From positions 1-8,559 of the forward strand of contig DATDRS010000012.1 in the NCBI GenBank assembly GCA_035291605.1: a stretch of DNA of 8,559 bases, in the 5' to 3' direction. Of the stretch, positions 1 to 4,972 are shown piece after piece. Both the position numbers and the translations under genes were made by a program. This DNA is from DATDRS01 sp035291605. Its GTDB lineage: Bacteria; Chloroflexota; Anaerolineae; Anaerolineales; UBA6663. The notes under the pieces were generated by a model. It made no database searches, was not told where the DNA came from, and worked only from the letters and a program-made list of their open reading frames with translations. Position 1 is the first letter of the stretch; the number at the start of each line of letters is the position of its first letter.

Positions 1-46
1 TGCCCTGCCGCGCGCAAAGCGAAGCTGCCCTCCGACGATTGATTTT

Positions 47-96
47 AGTCCGCGCAGGCGGACTTCGCGCCTTTTGTTGCCGTGACTTCTAGTCGC
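47..96. repeat. REP-like pair of small hairpins upstream of fabF
   Basis: Two short inverted repeats lie in the non-coding leader. The first, at 47-64, is AGTCCGC, a GCAG loop, then GCGGACT: a perfect 7-bp stem. The second, at 82-96, pairs GTGACT with AGTCGC around a TCT loop, with one G-T wobble. Both share the AGTC/GACT core, which suggests a composite, dispersed extragenic palindrome of the kind common in high-GC genomes. No T-run follows either hairpin, so they do not look like a standard intrinsic terminator, although they could mark the 3' end of a transcript entering from the left. Copy number cannot be judged from one window. I see no gene in 1-188. Confidence 0.45.
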
Positions 97-127
97 CGGG
101 CGCATCGCATCGAATCGGGGGTGAATG

Positions 128-136
128 TGTTATACT
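128..136 (+). promoter_or_regulatory. Extended -10 promoter of fabF-fabH
   Basis: TGTTATACT is a perfect extended -10 element (TGn followed by TATACT), with transcription expected to start near 143. The position 17 bp upstream (108-113) has no recognisable -35 box, which is typical of extended -10 promoters. The element is bracketed by an inverted repeat, TCGGGG at 115-120 and CCCCGA at 137-142, which could be a regulator site. The leader would be about 45 nt, followed by GGAG at 177-180 and the fabF ATG. Confidence 0.6.
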
Positions 137-188
137 CCCCGAACCTTCCATTCGCGAGGAAATTTAGAAAGATTACGGAGCAATCGAG

Positions 189-1430
189 ATGGGTTCACGA
201 GTAGTCATCACTGGCCTGGGATGCGTCAGCCCGCTGGGGAATAACGTACAGGCTTCATGGAAGTCCGCCGTCGCAGGCAGGTCGGGCGTCGGGCCGATCA
301 CGCTCTTCGACGCCAGCGGGCACGAGGCGCGCATCGCCGCCGAGGTGAAGGAATTTGAGGCGGCCGCCCTGTTCGGGCGCAAAGAGGCGCGCCGCATGGA
401 CCGCTACACCCAGTTCGCCGCGGCCGTCACCCAGGAAGCGCTGAACGACGCAGGGATCGCCGTCAACGAAAGCAACCGCGACCGCATCGGCGTTTACATC
501 GGCACGGGCATCGGCGGGATCGGGACGCTCATGGCGGAGGCCGAAACGTACCGGACGAAAGGCCCGCGCAAAGTCAGCCCGTTCCTGGTGCCGATGATGC
601 TACCGGACGCGGCGGGCGGGCAGATCGCGATCATGTTCGGGATGCGCGGCCCCAACCTGGGCATGAACGCCGCCTGCGCCAGCGGGAGCAACACCATCGG
701 CGAGGCCGCCGAGGTGATCCGGCGCGGCGCAGCGGACGTGATGATCGCCGGCGGCGCGGAAGCGGCCATCATCCCCATCGCCATCGCCGGGTTCGCGGTC
801 ATGGGCGCGCTCTCCTCGCGGAACGACGACCCGCCGCGGGCCTCGCGTCCCTTCGACAAACACCGCGACGGCTTCGTGGCGGGCGAAGGCGCGGGCGTGC
901 TCGTGCTCGAATCCGAGGCGCACGCCAAAGCGCGCGGCGCGAAAATCTACGGCGAAGTCGTCGGCTACGGGATCACCAACGACGCCCACCACGTCTCGGC
1001 CCCGCTTGAAAACGGCGCGGGCGCGGTGGAGTGCATGAAGCTGGCGCTCAAGCAGGCCGGGCTAGGCCCCAAAGACGTGGACTACCTCAACGCGCACGGC
1101 ACGAGCACGCCGCTCAACGACAAGAGCGAGACGGCCGCGGTCAAGACGGTATTCGGCGAAGCGGCCTACGACCTGGCGATCAGCTCGACCAAGTCCATGA
1201 CCGGGCATCTGCTCGGCGCGGCGGGCGGCCTGGAGGCCATGTTCGCCGTGAAGGCCCTGTGCGAGTCGGTCATGCCGCCGACGATCAACTACGAAACCCC
1301 CGATCCCGAATGCGACCTGGATTACGTGCCCAACCAGGCCCGCCGGAAGACCCTGCGCCGTGTGATGTCCAACTCGTTCGGCTTCGGCGGCCACAATGCC
1401 TGCCTGATCTTCAGCCGCTACGAGGCGTGA
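189..1430 (+). CDS. fabF: Beta-ketoacyl-ACP synthase II (FabF)
   Basis: This cytoplasmic thiolase-fold enzyme condenses malonyl-ACP with a growing acyl-ACP in type II fatty acid elongation. The protein is 413 aa, the same length as E. coli FabF, and the catalytic residues fall at the same numbers: nucleophile Cys163 in AACASGS, His303 in NAHGTSTP, Lys335 in STKSMTGH and His340. The C-terminal gatekeeper loop NSFGFGGHN is at 395-403. The N-terminus (VVITGLGCVSPLG, residues 5-17) is typical, so the ATG at 189 is well supported. GGAG lies 8 nt upstream of it. The fabH start follows 32 nt after the stop, so the two genes form an operon. FabB and KAS-domain polyketide proteins are related families, but length, motifs and the fabH neighbour favour FabF. 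Confidence 0.97.
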   Translation: MGSRVVITGLGCVSPLGNNVQASWKSAVAGRSGVGPITLFDASGHEARIAAEVKEFEAAALFGRKEARRMDRYTQFAAAVTQEALNDAGIAVNESNRDRIGVYIGTGIGGIGTLMAEAETYRTKGPRKVSPFLVPMMLPDAAGGQIAIMFGMRGPNLGMNAACASGSNTIGEAAEVIRRGAADVMIAGGAEAAIIPIAIAGFAVMGALSSRNDDPPRASRPFDKHRDGFVAGEGAGVLVLESEAHAKARGAKIYGEVVGYGITNDAHHVSAPLENGAGAVECMKLALKQAGLGPKDVDYLNAHGTSTPLNDKSETAAVKTVFGEAAYDLAISSTKSMTGHLLGAAGGLEAMFAVKALCESVMPPTINYETPDPECDLDYVPNQARRKTLRRVMSNSFGFGGHNACLIFSRYEA

Positions 1431-1462
1431 AAACCCGCCCTGCTCAAGAAGGACGAAGCGAC

Positions 1463-2614
1463 ATGGAGCGTTACGCGCACATCACCGGCTGGGGAATGGC
1501 CGTCCCCGAGAAGGTGCTGACCAACGACGACCTGGCGCGCATGGTGGACACGAGCGACAACTGGATCAGGACCCGCACGGGCATCCGCGAACGGCGGATC
1601 GCCGGGCCGCGCGATTCCACGGCCTCGCTGTCCGTTGAGGCCGCGCAGAACGCGCTGGAGGTCGCCGACATCGCGCCGGACGACGTGGACCTCATCATCG
1701 TCGCCACTTCGACGCCGGAGCATCTGATGCCCGCCACGGCCAGCCTGGTGCAGGACGCGCTGGGGGCGACGAAGGCGGGCGGGTTCGACCTGCTGGCCGC
1801 CTGTTCCGGGTTCGTTTACGCCCTCACCGTCGGCGCGCAGGTCATCCGGTCGGGCGCGATGCAAAACGTGCTGGTCATCGGCGCGGAAACGCTCTCGCGC
1901 GTCGTCAACTGGAATGACCGCGGCACGTGCATCCTCTTCGGCGACGGCGCAGGGGCCTTCCTGCTGCAAGGGAGCGGTGTGCCGGGCGGCGTCCTCTCGA
2001 CGCTGCTGCGCTCGGACGGGTCGGGCGCGTCATCGCTGATCATCCCGGCGGGCGGCAGCCGGATGCCTGCCAGTTTCAACACCGTGCGCGAGCACCTGCA
2101 CGCGATCCAGATGGACGGGAAGGAAGTGTACCGCTTTGCCACGCGGGTGATGGCCGCGGCCACGCGCGAGGTGGTGCAGAAGGCCGGGTTGAGGCTTGAC
2201 GACGTGCGGCTGATCGTCCCGCATCAAGCCAACCGGCGCATCATCGAATCGGCGGCCCGGAGCCTGGAACTCCCGCAAGAGAAGTTCTTCATGAACCTCG
2301 AGCGCTACGGCAACACCTCGGCGGCCTCCATCCCCATCGCCTGCTGCGAGGCCGTCGAGCAGGGGCGGCTGCGCTCCAATGACCATGCCGTGCTCATCGG
2401 GTTCGGCGCGGGACTGACCTGGGGCGCGGCGCTGGTCAAATGGGATGTCACCGTCAAGCCCGAGGTCTCGCGCTGGAACCAACTGCGCCGGCGCGCGGTC
2501 TACGGGCTGGCGAAGGTGCGCTCATCCCTCCGGCGCGGCGTCCGGCGCGTGGAGGGCGTGATCTACGGATCGGACGTCCCGGAGAACGGGCACAAGACCC
2601 CGCCGCGCAAATAG
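1463..2614 (+). CDS. fabH: Beta-ketoacyl-ACP synthase III (FabH) with a basic C-terminal tail
   Basis: The enzyme starts fatty acid synthesis by condensing an acyl-CoA primer (acetyl- or branched-chain) with malonyl-ACP. The 383-aa protein shows the full catalytic triad: Cys114 in LAACSGF, His254 in VPHQANRRI and Asn284 in YGNTSAAS. The substrate-pocket motif DNWIRTRTGIRERR is at 32-45, and the usual C-terminal strand GFGAGLTWGAALVKW is at 313-327. The start is the ATG at 1463, with AAGGA at 1449-1453 nine nt upstream. The frame stays open upstream inside fabF, but that part is only a shadow of fabF. E. coli FabH is about 317 aa, so residues from about 330 are an added tail, very rich in Arg and Lys (RRR, RSSLRRGVRR), ending KTPPRK. 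Primer preference cannot be read from the sequence with confidence. Confidence 0.95.
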   Translation: MERYAHITGWGMAVPEKVLTNDDLARMVDTSDNWIRTRTGIRERRIAGPRDSTASLSVEAAQNALEVADIAPDDVDLIIVATSTPEHLMPATASLVQDALGATKAGGFDLLAACSGFVYALTVGAQVIRSGAMQNVLVIGAETLSRVVNWNDRGTCILFGDGAGAFLLQGSGVPGGVLSTLLRSDGSGASSLIIPAGGSRMPASFNTVREHLHAIQMDGKEVYRFATRVMAAATREVVQKAGLRLDDVRLIVPHQANRRIIESAARSLELPQEKFFMNLERYGNTSAASIPIACCEAVEQGRLRSNDHAVLIGFGAGLTWGAALVKWDVTVKPEVSRWNQLRRRAVYGLAKVRSSLRRGVRRVEGVIYGSDVPENGHKTPPRK

Positions 2615-2655
2615 ACGCTGATGGCTGCGAAGAAAAATGTGGGGCGCCGACGGGT

Positions 2656-3426
2656 TTAGCGGGCCGTCCATCCCCCGTCAACGACAATCGCTGCCCCGGT
2701 GACAAAGCTGGAAGCATCGCTGGCCAGGAACACGGCGACGCCGCTCAACTCTTTCGGATCACCCCACCGGCCCAGCGGGATCTGATTTACGAAGGCCTGA
2801 TACGTGACAGGGTCGGTCATCAACGATTGATTCATGGCGGTGAGGAAGGGGCCAGGCAGGATGGCGTTGACCGTGATGTGATGAGGCGCCCATTCAAGAG
2901 CCAGCGTGCGGGTGAGTTGAAGGACGGCGCCCTTGCTGGCGGCATAGGGGGTGCGTCCGGCGATGCCCACCACAGATAACAGCGAGCCGATGTTGATGAC
3001 GCGCCCATACCGGCGCGCCTTTAGATGGGGCGCGACCGCGCGGCACATCAGCCACGGGCCGGTGACATTGGTCTCCATCACCTGCCGAAATTCCTCCAGC
3101 CGTAATTGCTCGATTTCACCCCGCAGGTTGATGCCCGCGTTGTTGACGAGGATGTCAATCTGGCCGAAGTCCGCGATCACTTGCGCGGTCGCGGCGGTGA
3201 CCTGCGCCGGGTCAGTGACGTCGCAGCCGTATCCACGGCAAGCCGGGCCAGCCGCATCCTGCAACTCCCTCGCGCTCGCTTCGGCCTGATCGGCGTGGCG
3301 GCTCAGGACGGCGACCCGCGCGCCCGCTCCGGCCAATGCCTCGGCCATGACCCGGCCCAGCCCGCGAGTGCCCCCGGTGACAACGGCGACACGTTTATTC
3401 AGGCGGAATTGATCCAGGCTGTCCAT
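2656..3426 (-). CDS. SDR-family NAD(P)-dependent oxidoreductase
   Basis: This is a classical short-chain dehydrogenase/reductase of 256 aa with a Rossmann fold. Visible motifs are the cofactor loop TGGTRGLG (17-24), Asp69 in CDVTD, NNAG (95-98), and the catalytic tetrad Asn120, Ser148, Tyr161 and Lys165 (YAASK). PG at 191-192 and the C-terminal VVDGGWTAR are also typical. Arg21 and Arg43 near the adenosine-ribose pocket, with no acidic residue after beta-2, suggest NADP(H) preference (inference). It resembles the FabG/gluconate 5-dehydrogenase group; the substrate cannot be assigned. The start chosen is the ATG at 3426, with AAGGGA (3436-3441) nine nt upstream. The same frame is open to 3567 but runs through the promoter and the trxA terminator. 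The gene is convergent with fabH, with a 41-bp gap in which I see no terminator. Confidence 0.93.
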   Translation of the reverse strand: MDSLDQFRLNKRVAVVTGGTRGLGRVMAEALAGAGARVAVLSRHADQAEASARELQDAAGPACRGYGCDVTDPAQVTAATAQVIADFGQIDILVNNAGINLRGEIEQLRLEEFRQVMETNVTGPWLMCRAVAPHLKARRYGRVINIGSLLSVVGIAGRTPYAASKGAVLQLTRTLALEWAPHHITVNAILPGPFLTAMNQSLMTDPVTYQAFVNQIPLGRWGDPKELSGVAVFLASDASSFVTGAAIVVDGGWTAR

Positions 3427-3463
3427 TCTCCAGCGTCCCTTCGGTGTATGTCCAGCGCCCCAA

Positions 3464-3471
3464 ATTTTATA
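3464..3471 (-). promoter_or_regulatory. -10 element of the SDR gene
   Basis: On the minus strand the sequence reads TATAAAAT, an AT-rich island in GC-rich surroundings, about 40 bp before the SDR start codon and just after the trxA terminator. A weak -35 candidate, TTGTGA, lies 19 bp upstream, which is a long spacer. The placement implies that the SDR gene is transcribed independently of the redox operon upstream of it. Confidence 0.45.
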
Positions 3472-3506
3472 CCCGACCGCGCCGAAACACTCACAAAGAA
3501 CTGGCG

Positions 3507-3538
3507 AAAAAAAGAGCGGCGTACTCACACGCCGCTCT
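3507..3538 (-). terminator. Rho-independent terminator of trxA
   Basis: Read on the minus strand, AGAGCGGCGT, a 6-nt loop and ACGCCGCTCT form a perfect 10-bp GC-rich stem. A run of seven T follows at 3513-3507; the last stem base pair uses the first of these. It begins 25 nt after the trxA stop codon. This is the clearest intrinsic terminator in the window and marks the end of the repressor-OsmC-thioredoxin unit. Confidence 0.93.
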
Positions 3539-3563
3539 GGCCTATCGAAGTCGCCTCTGCCTC

Positions 3564-3926
3564 TCAATTCGCAGCACTGGCGGCCGCGGGCTGGTTGACC
3601 GTCTCGATGAACTTGTCCACGATCTGCTTGAGGTAGCCGAAGGGAACCGCGCCCACCTGGGTGTACACGACCTTCCCGCCCGCTACGAACAACATGGTGG
3701 GGATGCCGCGCACTTCAAAGCGGGTGGCCCACTCCGGGTTCTCGTCGGTGTTCACCTTCGCCACGAGCAGCTTGCCCTCGTATTCGCTGGCGATCTTCTC
3801 CAGGCTCGGGGCGATCTGCCGGCACGGGCCGCACCACGGCGCCCAGAAGTCAACGATCACTGGGGTCGGGGACTGCAACACCGTCTGCTCAAACGCCGCA
3901 TCCGTCACATGCACTGGCTCATTCAT
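3564..3926 (-). CDS. trxA: Thioredoxin
   Basis: This is a cytoplasmic thiol-disulfide reductant of 120 aa with a single thioredoxin fold and no signal peptide or membrane segment. The active site is WCGPC with Trp31, Cys32 and Cys35. The buried Asp26 and the cis-proline Pro76 (GIPT) fall at the same numbers as in E. coli Trx1. The C-terminus carries a short Ala-rich tail (PAAASAAN) beyond the usual end. The ATG at 3926 has GAGGAG on the minus strand (3933-3938) 6 nt upstream. The gene follows the OsmC gene by 47 bp in the same direction, with no promoter seen between, and ends at the strong terminator at 3507-3538. Co-transcription with an OsmC-family protein and a thiol-type repressor suggests a role in oxidative or reactive-sulfur stress rather than only housekeeping (inference). 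Confidence 0.96.
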   Translation of the reverse strand: MNEPVHVTDAAFEQTVLQSPTPVIVDFWAPWCGPCRQIAPSLEKIASEYEGKLLVAKVNTDENPEWATRFEVRGIPTMLFVAGGKVVYTQVGAVPFGYLKQIVDKFIETVNQPAAASAAN

Positions 3927-3973
3927 TTTGGTCTCCTCTTTCTCACAGTAGATAGAATAGCAAATCTTGTACT

Positions 3974-4399
3974 TTACGAGGCCACCGCTTGGGCCTCGTG
4001 AACCTCAAAGCGCGTCGTGATCTGCGCGCCGTCGCGCAGCGTCGCGGACACCGAGCAATATTTGGTCTCGGATAACTCAATCGAACGGCGCACCGCCTGG
4101 GGGTCAACCCCGCGCCCGGTGACGACGAAGTTCACCTCGACGTGGGTGTACTTCCGCGGGTGCTCCGCCGCGCGCTCGCCGTGCACCCTCACTTCCAGGC
4201 TGGTGACCTCCTGGCGCTTTTTGCGCAGGATGTCAATCACGTCGGCGCCAGTGCAGCCAGCCAGACCGAGCAGCACCAGTTCCATCGGGCTGGGGCCGGC
4301 TTTGCCCGCGCCGTCCATGCGCACCGTAAAACCCGACGTGGGCGTGCCGTCGAATATTTCGTTCTCCCTCCAGACCACAACTCCATCCTTATGCGCCAT
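3974..4399 (-). CDS. OsmC-family (YhfA-like) redox protein
   Basis: The 141-aa protein belongs to the OsmC/Ohr superfamily, small homodimeric proteins that often reduce organic hydroperoxides through a cysteine pair. The family signature is visible: GPSPMELVLLGLAGCTGADV at 35-54 with peroxidatic Cys49, and the second cysteine Cys115 in ETKYCSVSATL. The short N-terminal strand region (VVVWRENEIFDG) and the absence of the longer Ohr N-terminus favour the YhfA-like branch, whose substrates are poorly known. The start is the ATG at 4399, with AAGGAG (4406-4411) 6 nt upstream. The frame is open up to 4501, but that 34-aa extension is low-complexity and has no such ribosome binding site. It lies between the CsoR/CstR-like regulator (106 bp upstream) and trxA (47 bp downstream), so both redox partner and regulator are neighbours. 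Confidence 0.9.
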   Translation of the reverse strand: MAHKDGVVVWRENEIFDGTPTSGFTVRMDGAGKAGPSPMELVLLGLAGCTGADVIDILRKKRQEVTSLEVRVHGERAAEHPRKYTHVEVNFVVTGRGVDPQAVRRSIELSETKYCSVSATLRDGAQITTRFEVHEAQAVAS

Positions 4400-4443
4400 T
4401 CGCTGCTCCTTCAAGTCCTGGTGATCTCCCCCTTTGCTCTGCG

Positions 4444-4459
4444 TCCGCGTCCTCGCGGA
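4444..4459 (-). other. GC-rich hairpin between repressor and OsmC genes
   Basis: TCCGCG, a 4-nt loop and CGCGGA form a perfect 6-bp stem in the 106-bp gap between the repressor stop and the OsmC start. No T-run follows on the minus strand, so it is not a standard terminator. It could partly reduce transcription, stabilise a processed mRNA end, or be incidental in GC-rich DNA. Confidence 0.3.
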
Positions 4460-4505
4460 TGCCCGCGGAGACGTGGGCGGTGAGCCTTGCGCAATCATCA
4501 CCCGT

Positions 4506-4778
4506 TCAAGTCGTCTTGCTCAGCACGCCGATCAGGTCCTCGATGATCGCCTGCTGGCTTTCCCCGTCGTGGACCTCCAGCAAACACTGGGAGGCGTACG
4601 ACCGCACGACGAGCAGGCTGGCCTGCTGCACCGCCGCGCGGATGGCAGCCAGCTGCTGGATGATCTCGTGGCAGTCGCGGTCGTCGTCCACCATCTTCTC
4701 CACGCCGCGCACCTGGCCCTCGATCCGGCGCAGCCGCTTCTTCAAGTCTTCTTTCGTAGCCGCGTTCTTGACCTGCAC
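4506..4778 (-). CDS. CsoR/RcnR-family repressor, CstR-like (thiol/persulfide-type)
   Basis: This all-helical DNA-binding repressor of the DUF156 (CsoR/RcnR/CstR/FrmR) family has 90 aa. The family core RLRRIEGQVRGVEKMV spans 15-30. Numbered from the GTG, the ligand cysteines are Cys36 (DRDCHE) and Cys65 (YASQC), with the same 29-residue spacing as M. tuberculosis CsoR Cys36/Cys65. Position 61, the copper-binding His of CsoR, is Tyr. Loss of that His with both cysteines kept is the pattern of CstR, which senses persulfides, so copper sensing is unlikely (inference). The start is GTG at 4778, 5 nt after AAAGGAGG. An in-frame ATG at 4838 overlaps the -35 box and cannot be translated from this promoter. 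The operator over the promoter implies autoregulation. OsmC and thioredoxin genes follow. Confidence 0.88.
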   Translation of the reverse strand: MQVKNAATKEDLKKRLRRIEGQVRGVEKMVDDDRDCHEIIQQLAAIRAAVQQASLLVVRSYASQCLLEVHDGESQQAIIEDLIGVLSKTT

Positions 4779-4783
4779 GCCAG

Positions 4784-4791
4784 CCTCCTTT
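4784..4791 (-). promoter_or_regulatory. Shine-Dalgarno that fixes the repressor start
   Basis: AAAGGAGG on the minus strand sits 5 nt before the GTG at 4778. It is the strongest ribosome binding site in the window and is decisive for choosing GTG over the upstream ATG at 4838. Confidence 0.85.
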
Positions 4792-4798
4792 CCGCGTA

Positions 4799-4818
4799 TA
4801 CTATAGGGGAGTATAGTA
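4799..4818 (-). promoter_or_regulatory. Putative CsoR/CstR-type operator
   Basis: The plus strand reads TACTATA-GGGGAG-TATAGTA: 7-bp perfect inverted arms, AT-rich, around a G-rich 6-bp centre. CsoR-family operators are known to have a G/C tract flanked by AT-rich inverted repeats, so the shape fits. The site covers the -10 box (4810-4815) and the predicted transcription start (about 4803), so bound repressor would block RNA polymerase. Binding by the adjacent gene product is inferred, not shown. Confidence 0.7.
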
Positions 4819-4838
4819 CATATCTGAGCGTGAGTCAA
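4810..4838 (-). promoter_or_regulatory. Sigma-70 promoter of the repressor-OsmC-thioredoxin unit
   Basis: On the minus strand TTGACT (4838-4833), a 17-bp spacer and TATACT (4815-4810) form a near-consensus sigma-70 promoter. An AT-rich stretch (ATATAAAATACCGA) lies directly upstream of the -35 and could act as an UP element. Transcription should start near 4803, giving a leader of about 25 nt to the GTG. It is the best promoter in the window and is overlapped by the palindromic operator. Confidence 0.88.
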
Positions 4839-4891
4839 TCGGTATTTTATATGAGTATCATAAGAAATCCATATGCACGCGAGGACAAGTA

Positions 4892-4919
4892 AGCGCCACC
4901 CTCATATGAGGGTGGCGCT
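4892..4919. terminator. Perfect 28-bp palindrome behind korB, likely terminator
   Basis: The 14-bp arm AGCGCCACCCTCAT is followed at once by its exact reverse complement. In RNA this would fold as an 11-bp GC-rich stem (GCGCCACCCTC with GAGGGTGGCGC) closed by a small ATAT loop. It begins 53 nt after the korB stop codon on the minus strand and lies upstream of the repressor promoter, so a terminator insulating the two units is the natural reading. Only a weak T-containing tail (TTACTTGT) follows on the minus strand and none on the plus strand, so termination may be inefficient or the site may bind a protein instead. Confidence 0.6.
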
Positions 4920-4972
4920 GGTGAAAGAACACGGATTCACAATAAGCGGATCAAGTCCACCTGGGATGTGCC

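Noticed and set aside
1031..1462. Open frame continuous with fabH extending about 144 codons upstream inside fabF
   Set aside because: It lies in a different frame over the well-conserved 3' part of fabF, has low-complexity Arg/Ala/Pro composition, and fabH has its own ATG and ribosome binding site at 1463.
2615..2655. Possible bidirectional terminator in the fabH/SDR convergent gap
   Set aside because: No convincing stem or T-run was found in the 41 bp; the GACGGG/CCCGTC pairing at 2649-2679 lies mostly in SDR coding sequence and has no T-tract.
3427..3567. N-terminal extension of the SDR protein to an upstream start at 3567
   Set aside because: The extension would span the trxA terminator and the TATAAAAT promoter and overlap the trxA stop. 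ATG 3426 has AAGGGA at 9 nt and gives a normal 256-aa SDR.
4400..4501. 34-aa N-terminal extension of the OsmC-family protein
   Set aside because: Low-complexity Ser/Arg/Thr-rich sequence without family similarity; AAGGAG 6 nt before ATG 4399 supports the short form.
4506..4778. Copper-sensing CsoR assignment
   Set aside because: The copper-ligand His at position 61 is Tyr and no copper-export gene is adjacent; a thiol-type CstR-like reading fits better, though function is unproven.
4434..4892. 152-codon plus-strand frame opposite the repressor and through its promoter
   Set aside because: It crosses a clear promoter and operator, lacks recognisable motifs, and is a shadow of the repressor gene.
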